From: Methanobacterium sp.
GTDB lineage: Archaea > Methanobacteriota > Methanobacteria > Methanobacteriales > Methanobacteriaceae
Assembly: GCA_003164415.1 (NCBI GenBank)
Contig: PLTK01000145.1
Span: 1,224-7,982, forward strand
DNA length: 6,759 bases
Reading direction: 5' to 3'
The notes under the pieces are model-generated. The model saw only the letters and a list, made by a program, of their open reading frames with translations, was not told where the DNA came from and did no database searches. A program made the position numbers and the translations under genes. Shown here in pieces: positions 1 through 5,818 of the stretch (position 1 is the stretch's first letter; each line of letters opens with the position of its first letter).

Positions 1-1
1 C

Positions 2-1702
2 AAGGGTGACTTGATAGAAGAAGAATCTAAGCTAAAAACCCAACTCCTTGATGCCGCTAATGATCCTATTTTTTTGCAGGATTTTGATGGAAATTTTGTG
101 TATATCAATGAATCTGCTTATAAAACTCTTGGTTATACTAAAGACGAATTAATGAAGGTGAATCTTCATGATTTGGATATTTCAGAATCCGCTGACCTCA
201 TAAAAACGCGTATTAATGATTTAATAAAAAAAGGCGAATCTACTTTTGAAACCGCACATTACCGTAAAGATGGTTCTGTAATGCCTGTTGAAATACGTGC
301 CCGAATTATTGAGTCACAGGACAGAAAACTTGTTCTAAGCAATGTCAGGGACATCACAGAACGTAAAAGAATTGAAAATAGTCTTCAAGAGAACAAATCC
401 CAACTTGAAGCGATTTTCTCTAGCATGGTCGAAGTAATCGATACCTTACAAACGAAAGGAAAATTGTTAAGTGAATTATCAACTATCGAAAAACCCGGTT
501 ACAAATTTTCTGAGAAATTATCGCCCATCACAGTTTTAAACCAAGAAGGACAACCCACAGGCACGAAATCCTCATTTTTAGACAACACCGAAGAAAAGAA
601 AATGGAGAGAAAATTGGAAAAGAGTGAAGCTCTTTTTAGAACGTTGACAGACGTTTCTACAGTTGGTATCTTCATGATCGAGCTTGATGGTAAATATAGT
701 TTTATCAATGAGCGTGGATGCGAAATTATAGGATTGGATGCTGAAGAAATTTTAGATTTAGGAACGGGACGGACAATACATCCAGATGACTCTGAAAAGG
801 TTATAGAAGAGTGGAATAAGGCATTAAAACATATGGAACATTTTAAATGTGAATACAGGTACCATCATTTGAATGGGTCTGATATTTGGGTTATTGCCGT
901 TGCAAAACCAAATATCGATACTTCAGGTAGATTTGTGAACTACGTTGGAACACTTGTCGATATCAATGAGCACCAAAAGGCAGAAGAAAAAGTAATTAAA
1001 ACTTTAGATGAGTTGAATCGATCTAATAAAGAACTAGAGCATTTTGCTTATGTTGTTTCACATGATTTGCAGGAGCCATTGCGTTCGGTTTCAAACTTTT
1101 TACAGCTTCTTTCACGACGTTATAATGACAAAATTGACCCTAAATCAGCCGAGTACATTGATATCACTGTTAATGGTGCAAATCGGATGCAAACCATGAT
1201 AAACGATCTTCTAACTTACTCACGTATAACTACCCGAGGAAAAAAATTCACTTATACAAACTGTCAAGCAGTATTGGATGATATTTTAAGAGATTTAAAT
1301 GCAACGATTGAAGAAAATGATGCAATCGTTACTAATGGTCCACTGCCGACAGTTTTTGCAGATAATTCGCAGATGAAACACCTTTTCCAGAATTTAATAG
1401 TCAATGGAATTAAATTCCATGGGGGAAAACAGCCAAAGATCCATATTTCTGTAGTTGAGAAAAATAAGGAGTGGCTTTTTTTATTTCAAGATAATGGTAT
1501 TGGGATCGACTCAAAATATGCTGAAAGTATTTTTGATGTATTTAAGCGCTTGCATACAAGGAAAGAATATTCAGGCACGGGAATTGGTCTTTCAATATGC
1601 CGGAAAATCGTGCACAGGCATGGAGGAAAGATATGGATAAAATCTAATCTGGGTGAATGTTCAAAATTCTATTTTACAATACCCAAAAGGAGGAATGGAT
1701 AA
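2..1702 (+). CDS. Multi-PAS sensor histidine kinase (phytochrome-type HisKA), 5' end outside window
   Basis: This is a sensor histidine kinase that probably autophosphorylates on His and passes the phosphate to a receiver. The frame is open to the left edge. The TTG at 11 has no properly spaced ribosome site and sits just before a PAS domain, so I read the gene as truncated by the window, not starting there. Domains in order: a PAS domain at about 45-370 ending in D-I-T-E-R-K; a shortened PAS-like segment at about 400-600; a third PAS at about 630-975; a coiled linker; a HisKA domain with motif S-H-D-L-Q-E-P-L-R, phosphoacceptor His codon at 1061; and a HATPase_c domain with N-box Asn codons at 1391 and 1403, a G1 box D-N-G-I-G-I-D from 1490 and a G2 box G-T-G-I-G-L-S from 1574. 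All catalytic motifs are present. No membrane segment is visible in this part, so it looks cytosolic. The linker and H-box style resembles kinases paired with Rcp1 regulators, and such a regulator follows directly. The signal sensed is unknown. Confidence 0.93.
   Translation, partial: KGDLIEEESKLKTQLLDAANDPIFLQDFDGNFVYINESAYKTLGYTKDELMKVNLHDLDISESADLIKTRINDLIKKGESTFETAHYRKDGSVMPVEIRARIIESQDRKLVLSNVRDITERKRIENSLQENKSQLEAIFSSMVEVIDTLQTKGKLLSELSTIEKPGYKFSEKLSPITVLNQEGQPTGTKSSFLDNTEEKKMERKLEKSEALFRTLTDVSTVGIFMIELDGKYSFINERGCEIIGLDAEEILDLGTGRTIHPDDSEKVIEEWNKALKHMEHFKCEYRYHHLNGSDIWVIAVAKPNIDTSGRFVNYVGTLVDINEHQKAEEKVIKTLDELNRSNKELEHFAYVVSHDLQEPLRSVSNFLQLLSRRYNDKIDPKSAEYIDITVNGANRMQTMINDLLTYSRITTRGKKFTYTNCQAVLDDILRDLNATIEENDAIVTNGPLPTVFADNSQMKHLFQNLIVNGIKFHGGKQPKIHISVVEKNKEWLFLFQDNGIGIDSKYAESIFDVFKRLHTRKEYSGTGIGLSICRKIVHRHGGKIWIKSNLGECSKFYFTIPKRRNG
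1687..1693 (+). promoter_or_regulatory. Shine-Dalgarno site of the Rcp1-like regulator
   Basis: A strong AAGGAGG sits inside the last codons of the upstream kinase, 11 nt before the ATG at 1705. It decides the regulator's start: the longer open frame from an ATG at 1657 would begin inside the kinase with residues unlike a receiver, and the ATG at 1717 lies too far from the site. Confidence 0.75.
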
Positions 1703-1704
1703 AA

Positions 1705-2151
1705 ATGGATAATATAATGGCCGTTGATATTTTGTTGGTTGATGACAACCCAGATGATGTACTCCTTACTAAAGAAGTTTTAAGAGAGGGAAAGGTGAAA
1801 AATAAACTATATGTTGCAGAAGACGGAGACGAGGCCATGCAATTCCTCCTCAATCAAGGTAAGTTTACCAATGCTCCCCGTCCTGATATAATGCTATTGG
1901 ATTTGAACTTACCAGGCAAAGATGGTCGTGAAGTCCTCTCAGATATTAAAAAAGATTGGAATTTAAAAAGTATCCCCGTGGTTATTCTTTCCTCATCAAA
2001 TGATGAAGAAGATGTAATAAAGATGTATGAAAACCATGCCAATGCCTACATTATTAAACCAGTTGATTTAGATAAGTTCATCAATGTGATACGAACATTT
2101 GAAGATTTCTGGCTCACCCAAGTTAAACTACCAAATGGAGATGGAATGTGA
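1705..2151 (+). CDS. Rcp1-type single-domain response regulator
   Basis: A 148-residue stand-alone receiver (REC) protein with no output domain. It accepts phosphate from a histidine kinase and probably signals by protein contact. Visible receiver residues, counted from the ATG at 1705, are the acidic pair Asp13-Asp14 in V-D-D-N-P-D-D, the phosphoacceptor Asp66 in L-L-D-L-N-L-P, Ser96 in L-S-S-S and Lys118 in I-K-P-V-D. The C-terminal F-W-L-T-Q-V-K-L-P is typical of the Rcp1 family, the partners of phytochrome-like kinases. The length fits that family. The start lies only 2 nt past the stop of the upstream kinase and is set by the AAGGAGG at 1687-1693; the next gene overlaps its end by 4 nt. 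Co-transcription and pairing with the upstream kinase are inferred from this spacing and from family habit. Confidence 0.93.
   Translation: MDNIMAVDILLVDDNPDDVLLTKEVLREGKVKNKLYVAEDGDEAMQFLLNQGKFTNAPRPDIMLLDLNLPGKDGREVLSDIKKDWNLKSIPVVILSSSNDEEDVIKMYENHANAYIIKPVDLDKFINVIRTFEDFWLTQVKLPNGDGM
2137..2140 (+). promoter_or_regulatory. Shine-Dalgarno site for a GTG start in a 4-nt overlap
   Basis: GGAG lies 7 nt before the GTG at 2148. The GTG overlaps the regulator's stop as GTGA (2148-2151), an arrangement typical of translational coupling. There is no in-frame ATG near the start of the receiver domain, which supports the GTG. Confidence 0.6.
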
Positions 2152-3554
2152 TAATCAAACCTCCTATTAAAATTCTTTTGATTGAAGATAATCCTGATGA
2201 TTTCAGTTTCATACGGGAGATATTAGAAGAAGTTGAAGACCAATTTGAGCTGGTAAATGCTGATACACTTAAAAAAGGTTTAAAAAGTATTGATGATGGA
2301 CAATATGACGTTATACTCTTAGATCTAGGTTTACCGGATAGCAATGGTTTTGATACATTCAATAAGGTGCATAAACATGCCCCAGGAACAGCACTAATAA
2401 TTTTAACTGGTTTAAGAGATGAAGAAATAGGAAACCGCGCAGTGAAAGAAGGTGCTCAAGATTATTTTGTTAAGGGACCAATAGATAGCAAACTTTTATT
2501 TAAGTCAATTAATTATGGTATTGAAAGAAATAATCTAGTTTTAGATTTAGCTCGAAGGGAATCTAACTTATCTGCACTAATGGAGAACACCACTGATTCG
2601 ATCTGGTCCACTGACATAAAAGGAAATCTTCTCACATTTAATTCCAAATTCCAGGAATTGTTCAAAAAATATTATGGTATTGAACTAGAGGAAGGGATGA
2701 GATTATATGATCACATCCCCACAGATGAAAGTAAACTGTGGGAAACTGTTAATAAGAAGATATTAATAAAGGAAAGATTTTCTTTTGAAAAAGTTTATGA
2801 ATTCCCAGGAACGTCTATTTATGTTGAGATATCTGTAAACCCCATCATTTCTGGAGATAGTTCTTTAATGGGGGCATCATTTTTTGGCAGAGACATTACA
2901 GAAAGAAAAAAAACAGAAAACTCATTTAAAGTTGCTTTAGAAGAAAAAGAGATGCTAATCAGAGGGATCCAATACCGAATGAAGAACAACATGGATATCA
3001 TCTCTAGTCTATTTGACAAGCAGATTATGCATCTTGAAAAGGAAACTGAGAATATTTTGAAAGAGAGTCATGGCCGGCTGAAAAGCATGACCATGACAAA
3101 CGAGAAACTCTATCAATATGAAAATTTAAGCAAAATCAATTTCAAAGACTATGTGGCAGACCTCGTCAATGATATATTTTACTCATATGGAATCAAAAAT
3201 GGAACAATTCACCCAAAATTAGAAATTGAAGATATAAATGTGGATATCAACACCGCCATACCATTGGGATTAATTATAAACGAACTAGTGACCAACAGCG
3301 TCAAATATGCCTTCCCCCAAAGTAAAGGAACTATAAAAATAAAACTCAAATCATCCCCAGATCAACTAGAACTCACAATTGCAGACAATGGAGTGGGACT
3401 CCCAGATGATCTAGACTATAATAATACTGATTCTCGAGGATTACAACTGGTCTATGATTTAGTAAGACAGATCGACGGTGAAAATGAGCTTGACAGAAGC
3501 CACGGCACACAATTCAAAATCACATTCAAAAGTACAAGGAAAATAAAATATTAA
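2148..3554 (+). CDS. REC-PAS-HisKA_2-like-HATPase protein lacking the H-box histidines (probable pseudokinase)
   Basis: A 468-residue hybrid protein with a GTG start. Residues 5-125 form a receiver with acidic Glu13-Asp14, phosphoacceptor Asp59 in L-L-D-L-G-L-P, Thr87 and Lys109. A PAS domain follows at about 138-254, ending in D-I-T-E-R-K. Next is a HisKA_2-like dimerisation region (about 262-355), then a HATPase_c domain with N-box Asn378 and Asn383, G1 motif D-N-G-V-G-L at 413 and a G2-type G-L-Q-L-V. The oddity is the H-box: where the family has I-H-H-R-V-K-N-N, this protein has I-Q-Y-R-M-K-N-N (Gln275, Tyr276). The later conserved I-H-E is T-N-E (Asn318). The frame is otherwise intact and the ATP-binding motifs are kept, so it probably cannot autophosphorylate but may bind ATP and dimerise. 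It could act as a receiver-controlled scaffold or as an inhibitor of other kinases; that role is inference. It appears to be the last gene of the cassette with the upstream kinase and regulator. No membrane segment is seen. Confidence 0.92.
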   Translation: MIIKPPIKILLIEDNPDDFSFIREILEEVEDQFELVNADTLKKGLKSIDDGQYDVILLDLGLPDSNGFDTFNKVHKHAPGTALIILTGLRDEEIGNRAVKEGAQDYFVKGPIDSKLLFKSINYGIERNNLVLDLARRESNLSALMENTTDSIWSTDIKGNLLTFNSKFQELFKKYYGIELEEGMRLYDHIPTDESKLWETVNKKILIKERFSFEKVYEFPGTSIYVEISVNPIISGDSSLMGASFFGRDITERKKTENSFKVALEEKEMLIRGIQYRMKNNMDIISSLFDKQIMHLEKETENILKESHGRLKSMTMTNEKLYQYENLSKINFKDYVADLVNDIFYSYGIKNGTIHPKLEIEDINVDINTAIPLGLIINELVTNSVKYAFPQSKGTIKIKLKSSPDQLELTIADNGVGLPDDLDYNNTDSRGLQLVYDLVRQIDGENELDRSHGTQFKITFKSTRKIKY

Positions 3555-3832
3555 ATGTAAAAAATTATTTTCCTATTTAAACACTGGCTTGAATAATTGA
3601 TAAAAAGGTATACCGCTTTGATATCGCCAATTATGGAGATAAAACAGATACTAAAAATGAAAATGGCTAAATTTCACTGGTAGAGGATTAAAACATAGAC
3701 ATGGCTACAAAACGAACATTGAAATCTTTTGACCCCATATTTAATAATACTAATTCTCAATTTTATACATCAATTTCTTATGCGTTTTTGAGATCAATTT
3801 AAGACATTTTAAAGTTATAAAAACATAATAAT
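3555..3832. other. Convergent intergenic region, no supported gene
   Basis: These 278 nt separate the cassette from the convergent acetyltransferase gene. I see only the T-rich tract near the left end and short open stretches without a ribosome site (for example 3701-3802, 33 codons) that match nothing I recognise. A frame that is interrupted twice between 3593 and 3802 might be old coding sequence, but I cannot assign it. Confidence 0.5.
3565..3578 (+). terminator. Possible T-rich terminator after the three-gene cassette
   Basis: A pyrimidine/T-rich stretch (TTATTTTCCTATTT) begins 10 nt after the stop of the REC-PAS-ATPase gene. Archaeal terminators are often simple T-rich tracts without a hairpin. 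The tract is interrupted and the surroundings are AT-rich, so this is weak. Confidence 0.3.
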
Positions 3833-4294
3833 TTAATTCATCTTTTTTTGTTTCAGGATGATCTGTATAGGATGGAAACCATAATGGCTGTAAAATTGTA
3901 TTGTATCATCGTTACCTGCAAATAGTTGAACCTTCCTATTTTCAACACCTTCAGCATCCATCCATTTTAGGGCACGGTTCATTAAGTTTTCTTCAATCCC
4001 CATGGAATGGAATTTTTCTTCTACATATAACGAGTCTATTTCACCTATTTCATTTGAAATTGAGCTTATACAGTACCCTACCACTTGTTCACTATTTGAA
4101 TCCACTGCTAAATCTACTCTGAGGAATCCTTTTTCAGATTTTTTCAGTAATTTTTCCTTTATATTCTCAAAAACAACATTTTCGTATTCTTGAAAGAAGT
4201 ACCTTGCCTTCGACTGATGTTGATGTTTAAGTTTCTCCCATAGCTCTTTTACATAATCCAATTCTTTCTCATCAGTTTCATAATAGCGTATCAT
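3833..4294 (-). CDS. GNAT-family N-acetyltransferase
   Basis: A 153-residue protein of the GNAT fold, which transfers an acyl group, usually acetyl from acetyl-CoA, to an amine; the substrate cannot be told. Evidence is the N-terminal helical region with L-W-E-K-L-K, the central strand V-G-Y-C-I-S-S-I, the strand before the CoA loop (E-I-D-S-L-Y-V-E-E), the following helix L-M-N-R-A-L-K-W-M, and the C-terminal Y-S-H-Y-G-F-H-P typical of the family's last motif. The CoA pyrophosphate loop is unusual: the usual R-G-x-G-I-G reads H-S-M-G-I-E, keeping only the middle Gly. I chose the ATG at 4294 because M-I-R-Y-Y-E-T-D begins the fold directly. An in-frame ATG at 4321 would add nine residues, and neither has a clear ribosome site. 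It is convergent with the signalling cassette and transcribed alone, so a functional link to the kinases is not indicated. Confidence 0.87.
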   Translation of the reverse strand: MIRYYETDEKELDYVKELWEKLKHQHQSKARYFFQEYENVVFENIKEKLLKKSEKGFLRVDLAVDSNSEQVVGYCISSISNEIGEIDSLYVEEKFHSMGIEENLMNRALKWMDAEGVENRKVQLFAGNDDTIQFYSHYGFHPIQIILKQKKMN

Positions 4295-4349
4295 ATAAAT
4301 TAAATTATACCATAAACTCATTAATAAATTTTAAGAAAACATTATCAAA

Positions 4350-4358
4350 TTAAATATG
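4350..4358 (-). promoter_or_regulatory. Possible archaeal TATA box for the acetyltransferase gene
   Basis: On the minus strand an A/T-rich ACATATTTA-like box lies about 30 nt before the ATG at 4321 and about 56 nt before the one at 4294. If transcription starts about 25 nt downstream, the leader is very short for either start, which would fit the absence of a ribosome site. In such AT-rich DNA a box of this kind is weak evidence. Confidence 0.25.
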
Positions 4359-4451
4359 TTATTTTGTTTTCATAAAATTTTGAAACTATTTTTAATTCTT
4401 ATTCTGCTATCATCTCCCGCTTGCTCCAGATGGTTTCTTGAACCTATCTTG

Positions 4452-4473
4452 ATTTGGGTGTTTTAGCCCAAAT
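4452..4473. repeat. Short inverted repeat, 7-bp perfect arms with 8-nt loop
   Basis: ATTTGGG at 4452-4458 pairs with CCCAAAT at 4467-4473. It is not followed by a T tract on the plus strand, so it does not look like a hairpin terminator. It could be an operator-like site or chance. Confidence 0.4.
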
Positions 4474-4670
4474 AATGGCAATAACTTTTATAGTTGATAA
4501 TAATTTCACTTGTTTAAATGACAAATTACATCTAGTGTCAAATAGTAAGTTTTATACATACGATAATATACATTCATTTTTGGATTTAGAACGTTAATGT
4601 TTGTTGCATGAAGTTGTTTTCATAATTAATTCTTTAACATTGAGAATAATATAATAGGAAATAAATCAAT

Positions 4671-4678
4671 TTTATAAA
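4671..4678 (+). promoter_or_regulatory. Possible relic TATA box of the decayed kinase
   Basis: TTTATAAA lies 25 nt before the ATG at 4704, which has no ribosome site. That spacing would suit a leaderless archaeal transcript beginning at or near the ATG. The match is to a simple A/T motif in A/T-rich DNA, so confidence is low. Confidence 0.25.
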
Positions 4679-4703
4679 AAAGAAATCGTAAAGAATTATT
4701 ATA

Positions 4704-5778
4704 ATGTTAAGTTTATTAATTATATCTGTATTTTTGACATATTTCAATTTGTTTTAATTCTAGGTGTTATTTCACACAGGTTTTTTTATTTTCCTATTTT
4801 TTTGGCAGCTATTTGGTGGAGAAGGGAGGGAATATTGATTCCAATATTCTTTATCACTTTTATTAATTTCAAATTATTTTTTAGATCATAATTTAAATTA
4901 AACTTTTTATGAGGATATTATTAATGTTTTCATGTACATGGCAATAGTGATCGTAGTTGCACTTTTAAATGAAGATATTACAAAAAAAGATATTAAACTC
5001 CATAAAACCGAGGAAAAGTTTCGTTCTGTAACGGATTCAACAGTTGATGGAATCATCAAAACAGATACAGATAGTAAGATTGTTTTATTTATGCTAGTTT
5101 AAAAAATATTTTGGTTACCGAAATGATTAATAAAATATAAACAAGTCACTATACTGATGCCAGATAAATATAAAATAAATTTTATGGATAACTTGGAGAG
5201 ATTTAAGTCAATCGGTAACCACGAATGTGTTGGAAAAACCTTTGAAACCATTGGATTAAAAAAAAAGGGTACAGATTTCCCTTTGAAATATCCAGCACAA
5301 CTTGGGGATCAAAAATAATAAATTCACAACTTCCATAATTTGCGATGTTACAAAACGTAAAAAAAAAGAAAACCAAATCCAGAAATCTCTCAATACTTTT
5401 CACACTTATGTAATAGGATAACTTTCTTATTAAATTAAATGTCAATGTGTATGATATAATGCTAGACATTAACACATTGATACCATTAGGATTAATTGTT
5501 AACGAATTAGTAACTAACAGTTTAAAACACGCATTTCCAACAGGTAAAATGGCGAAATAAATATAAAATTCTTTACAACAAATGATAAATATCAGTTTTT
5601 AGTTAAAGATAATGGGCATAGGATTCTCCAAAAATAGAGGCTATAAAAACACAGAAACATTAGGATCACGAATAGTAACCAGCTTAACAGAACAAATTGA
5701 CGGAGAAATAGAAGTTATAATAGTCCGGGAACTTCTTTTAAAATCGTTTTTATTGAAGAAAAATTTGACGAAAATTAG
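4704..5778 (+). pseudogene. Decayed membrane-bound PAS / HisKA_2-type sensor histidine kinase
   Basis: Joining frames reveals a complete kinase outline. A hydrophobic N-terminus starts at ATG 4704 (L-L-I-I-S-V-F-L-T-Y). A second membrane segment follows at about 4781-4888, with F-P-I-F-L-A-A-I-W-W. A third lies at 4902-4970, running into N-E-D-I-T-K-K. A PAS domain spans 5010-5355 (from E-E-K-F-R-S-V; L-M-P-D-K-Y; G-K-T-F-E-T-I-G-L-K-K; ending I-I-C-D-V-T-K-R-K). A HATPase domain from about 5420 has N-box N-E-L-V-T-N-S-L-K-H (Asn codons 5501 and 5516), G1 remnant K-D-N-G at about 5605, T-L-G-S-R-I-V at about 5660, and G-T-S-F-K-I-V-F before a TAG at 5776. Lesions are in-frame stops at 4755, 4761, 5100 and 5124, and frame changes near 4779, 4890-4902, 5283, 5335, 5395-5420, 5545, 5616 and 5724. 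The HisKA_2 region, roughly 85 codons including the H-box, is missing at about 5395. The gene cannot make a working kinase. It is not a fresh copy of either neighbouring HisKA_2 gene, because the ATPase sequence belongs to a different branch (L-K-H-A-F-P versus V-K-Y-A-F-P). Confidence 0.88.
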
Positions 5779-5784
5779 GGCTTA

Positions 5785-5792
5785 TTTTTTTT
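5785..5792 (+). terminator. T8 tract after the decayed kinase
   Basis: Eight consecutive T residues begin 7 nt after the relic stop codon of the plus-strand pseudogene. This fits a simple archaeal oligo-T terminator that outlived the gene. No hairpin precedes it. Confidence 0.4.
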
Positions 5793-5818
5793 AGTTCCCA
5801 TAGTATTTTAGATGAAGA

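Larger units (their letters stand above)
4322..4703. other. AT-rich divergent intergenic region
   Basis: This stretch separates the acetyltransferase gene from the dead kinase, which point away from each other. No open frame of useful length or recognisable protein remnant is visible. It holds a patch of less AT-rich sequence at about 4405-4480, including a 7-bp perfect inverted repeat (4452-4458 with 4467-4473), and candidate TATA boxes at both ends. No tRNA cloverleaf could be built from it. Confidence 0.5.

Noticed and set aside
11..13. TTG as the real start of the first kinase.
   Set aside because: The frame is open to the window edge, the AAGGG-like stretch is too close to serve as its ribosome site, and a linker-like sequence precedes the PAS domain, so the gene most likely begins upstream.
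3701..3802. A 33-codon open frame between the cassette and the acetyltransferase gene.
   Set aside because: It has no ribosome site at suitable distance and no recognisable similarity; chance is sufficient at this length.
4398..4450. A tRNA-like GGTTCAAG on the minus strand.
   Set aside because: No acceptor, D or anticodon arms can be formed around it.
4786..4799. A 14-nt T-rich sequence identical to the possible terminator at 3565-3578, suggesting a repeated terminator element.
   Set aside because: The copy at 4786-4799 lies within the coding remnant of the pseudogene's membrane segment (F-Y-F-P-I-F), so the match is better explained by low complexity.
4830..4849. Perfect 8-bp inverted repeat with 4-nt loop followed by T-rich sequence, resembling a hairpin terminator.
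   Set aside because: It falls inside the relic membrane-segment coding sequence (G-I-L-I-P-I-F-F), so it is most likely a by-product of those codons.
4932..5102. A 56-codon open frame with a hydrophobic start, resembling a small membrane protein.
   Set aside because: It is the membrane-to-PAS junction of the decayed kinase, and homology continues in the same frame past its stop at 5100.
5203..5475. A 90-codon open frame on the minus strand.
   Set aside because: It lies antisense to the PAS and ATPase remnants of the pseudogene, has low-complexity composition and shows no family motif.
5612..5794. A 60-codon open frame that could be called a small gene.
   Set aside because: Its ATG comes from a frameshift at the G1 box of the decayed kinase; the residues are the end of that ATPase domain and the true relic end lies in another frame.
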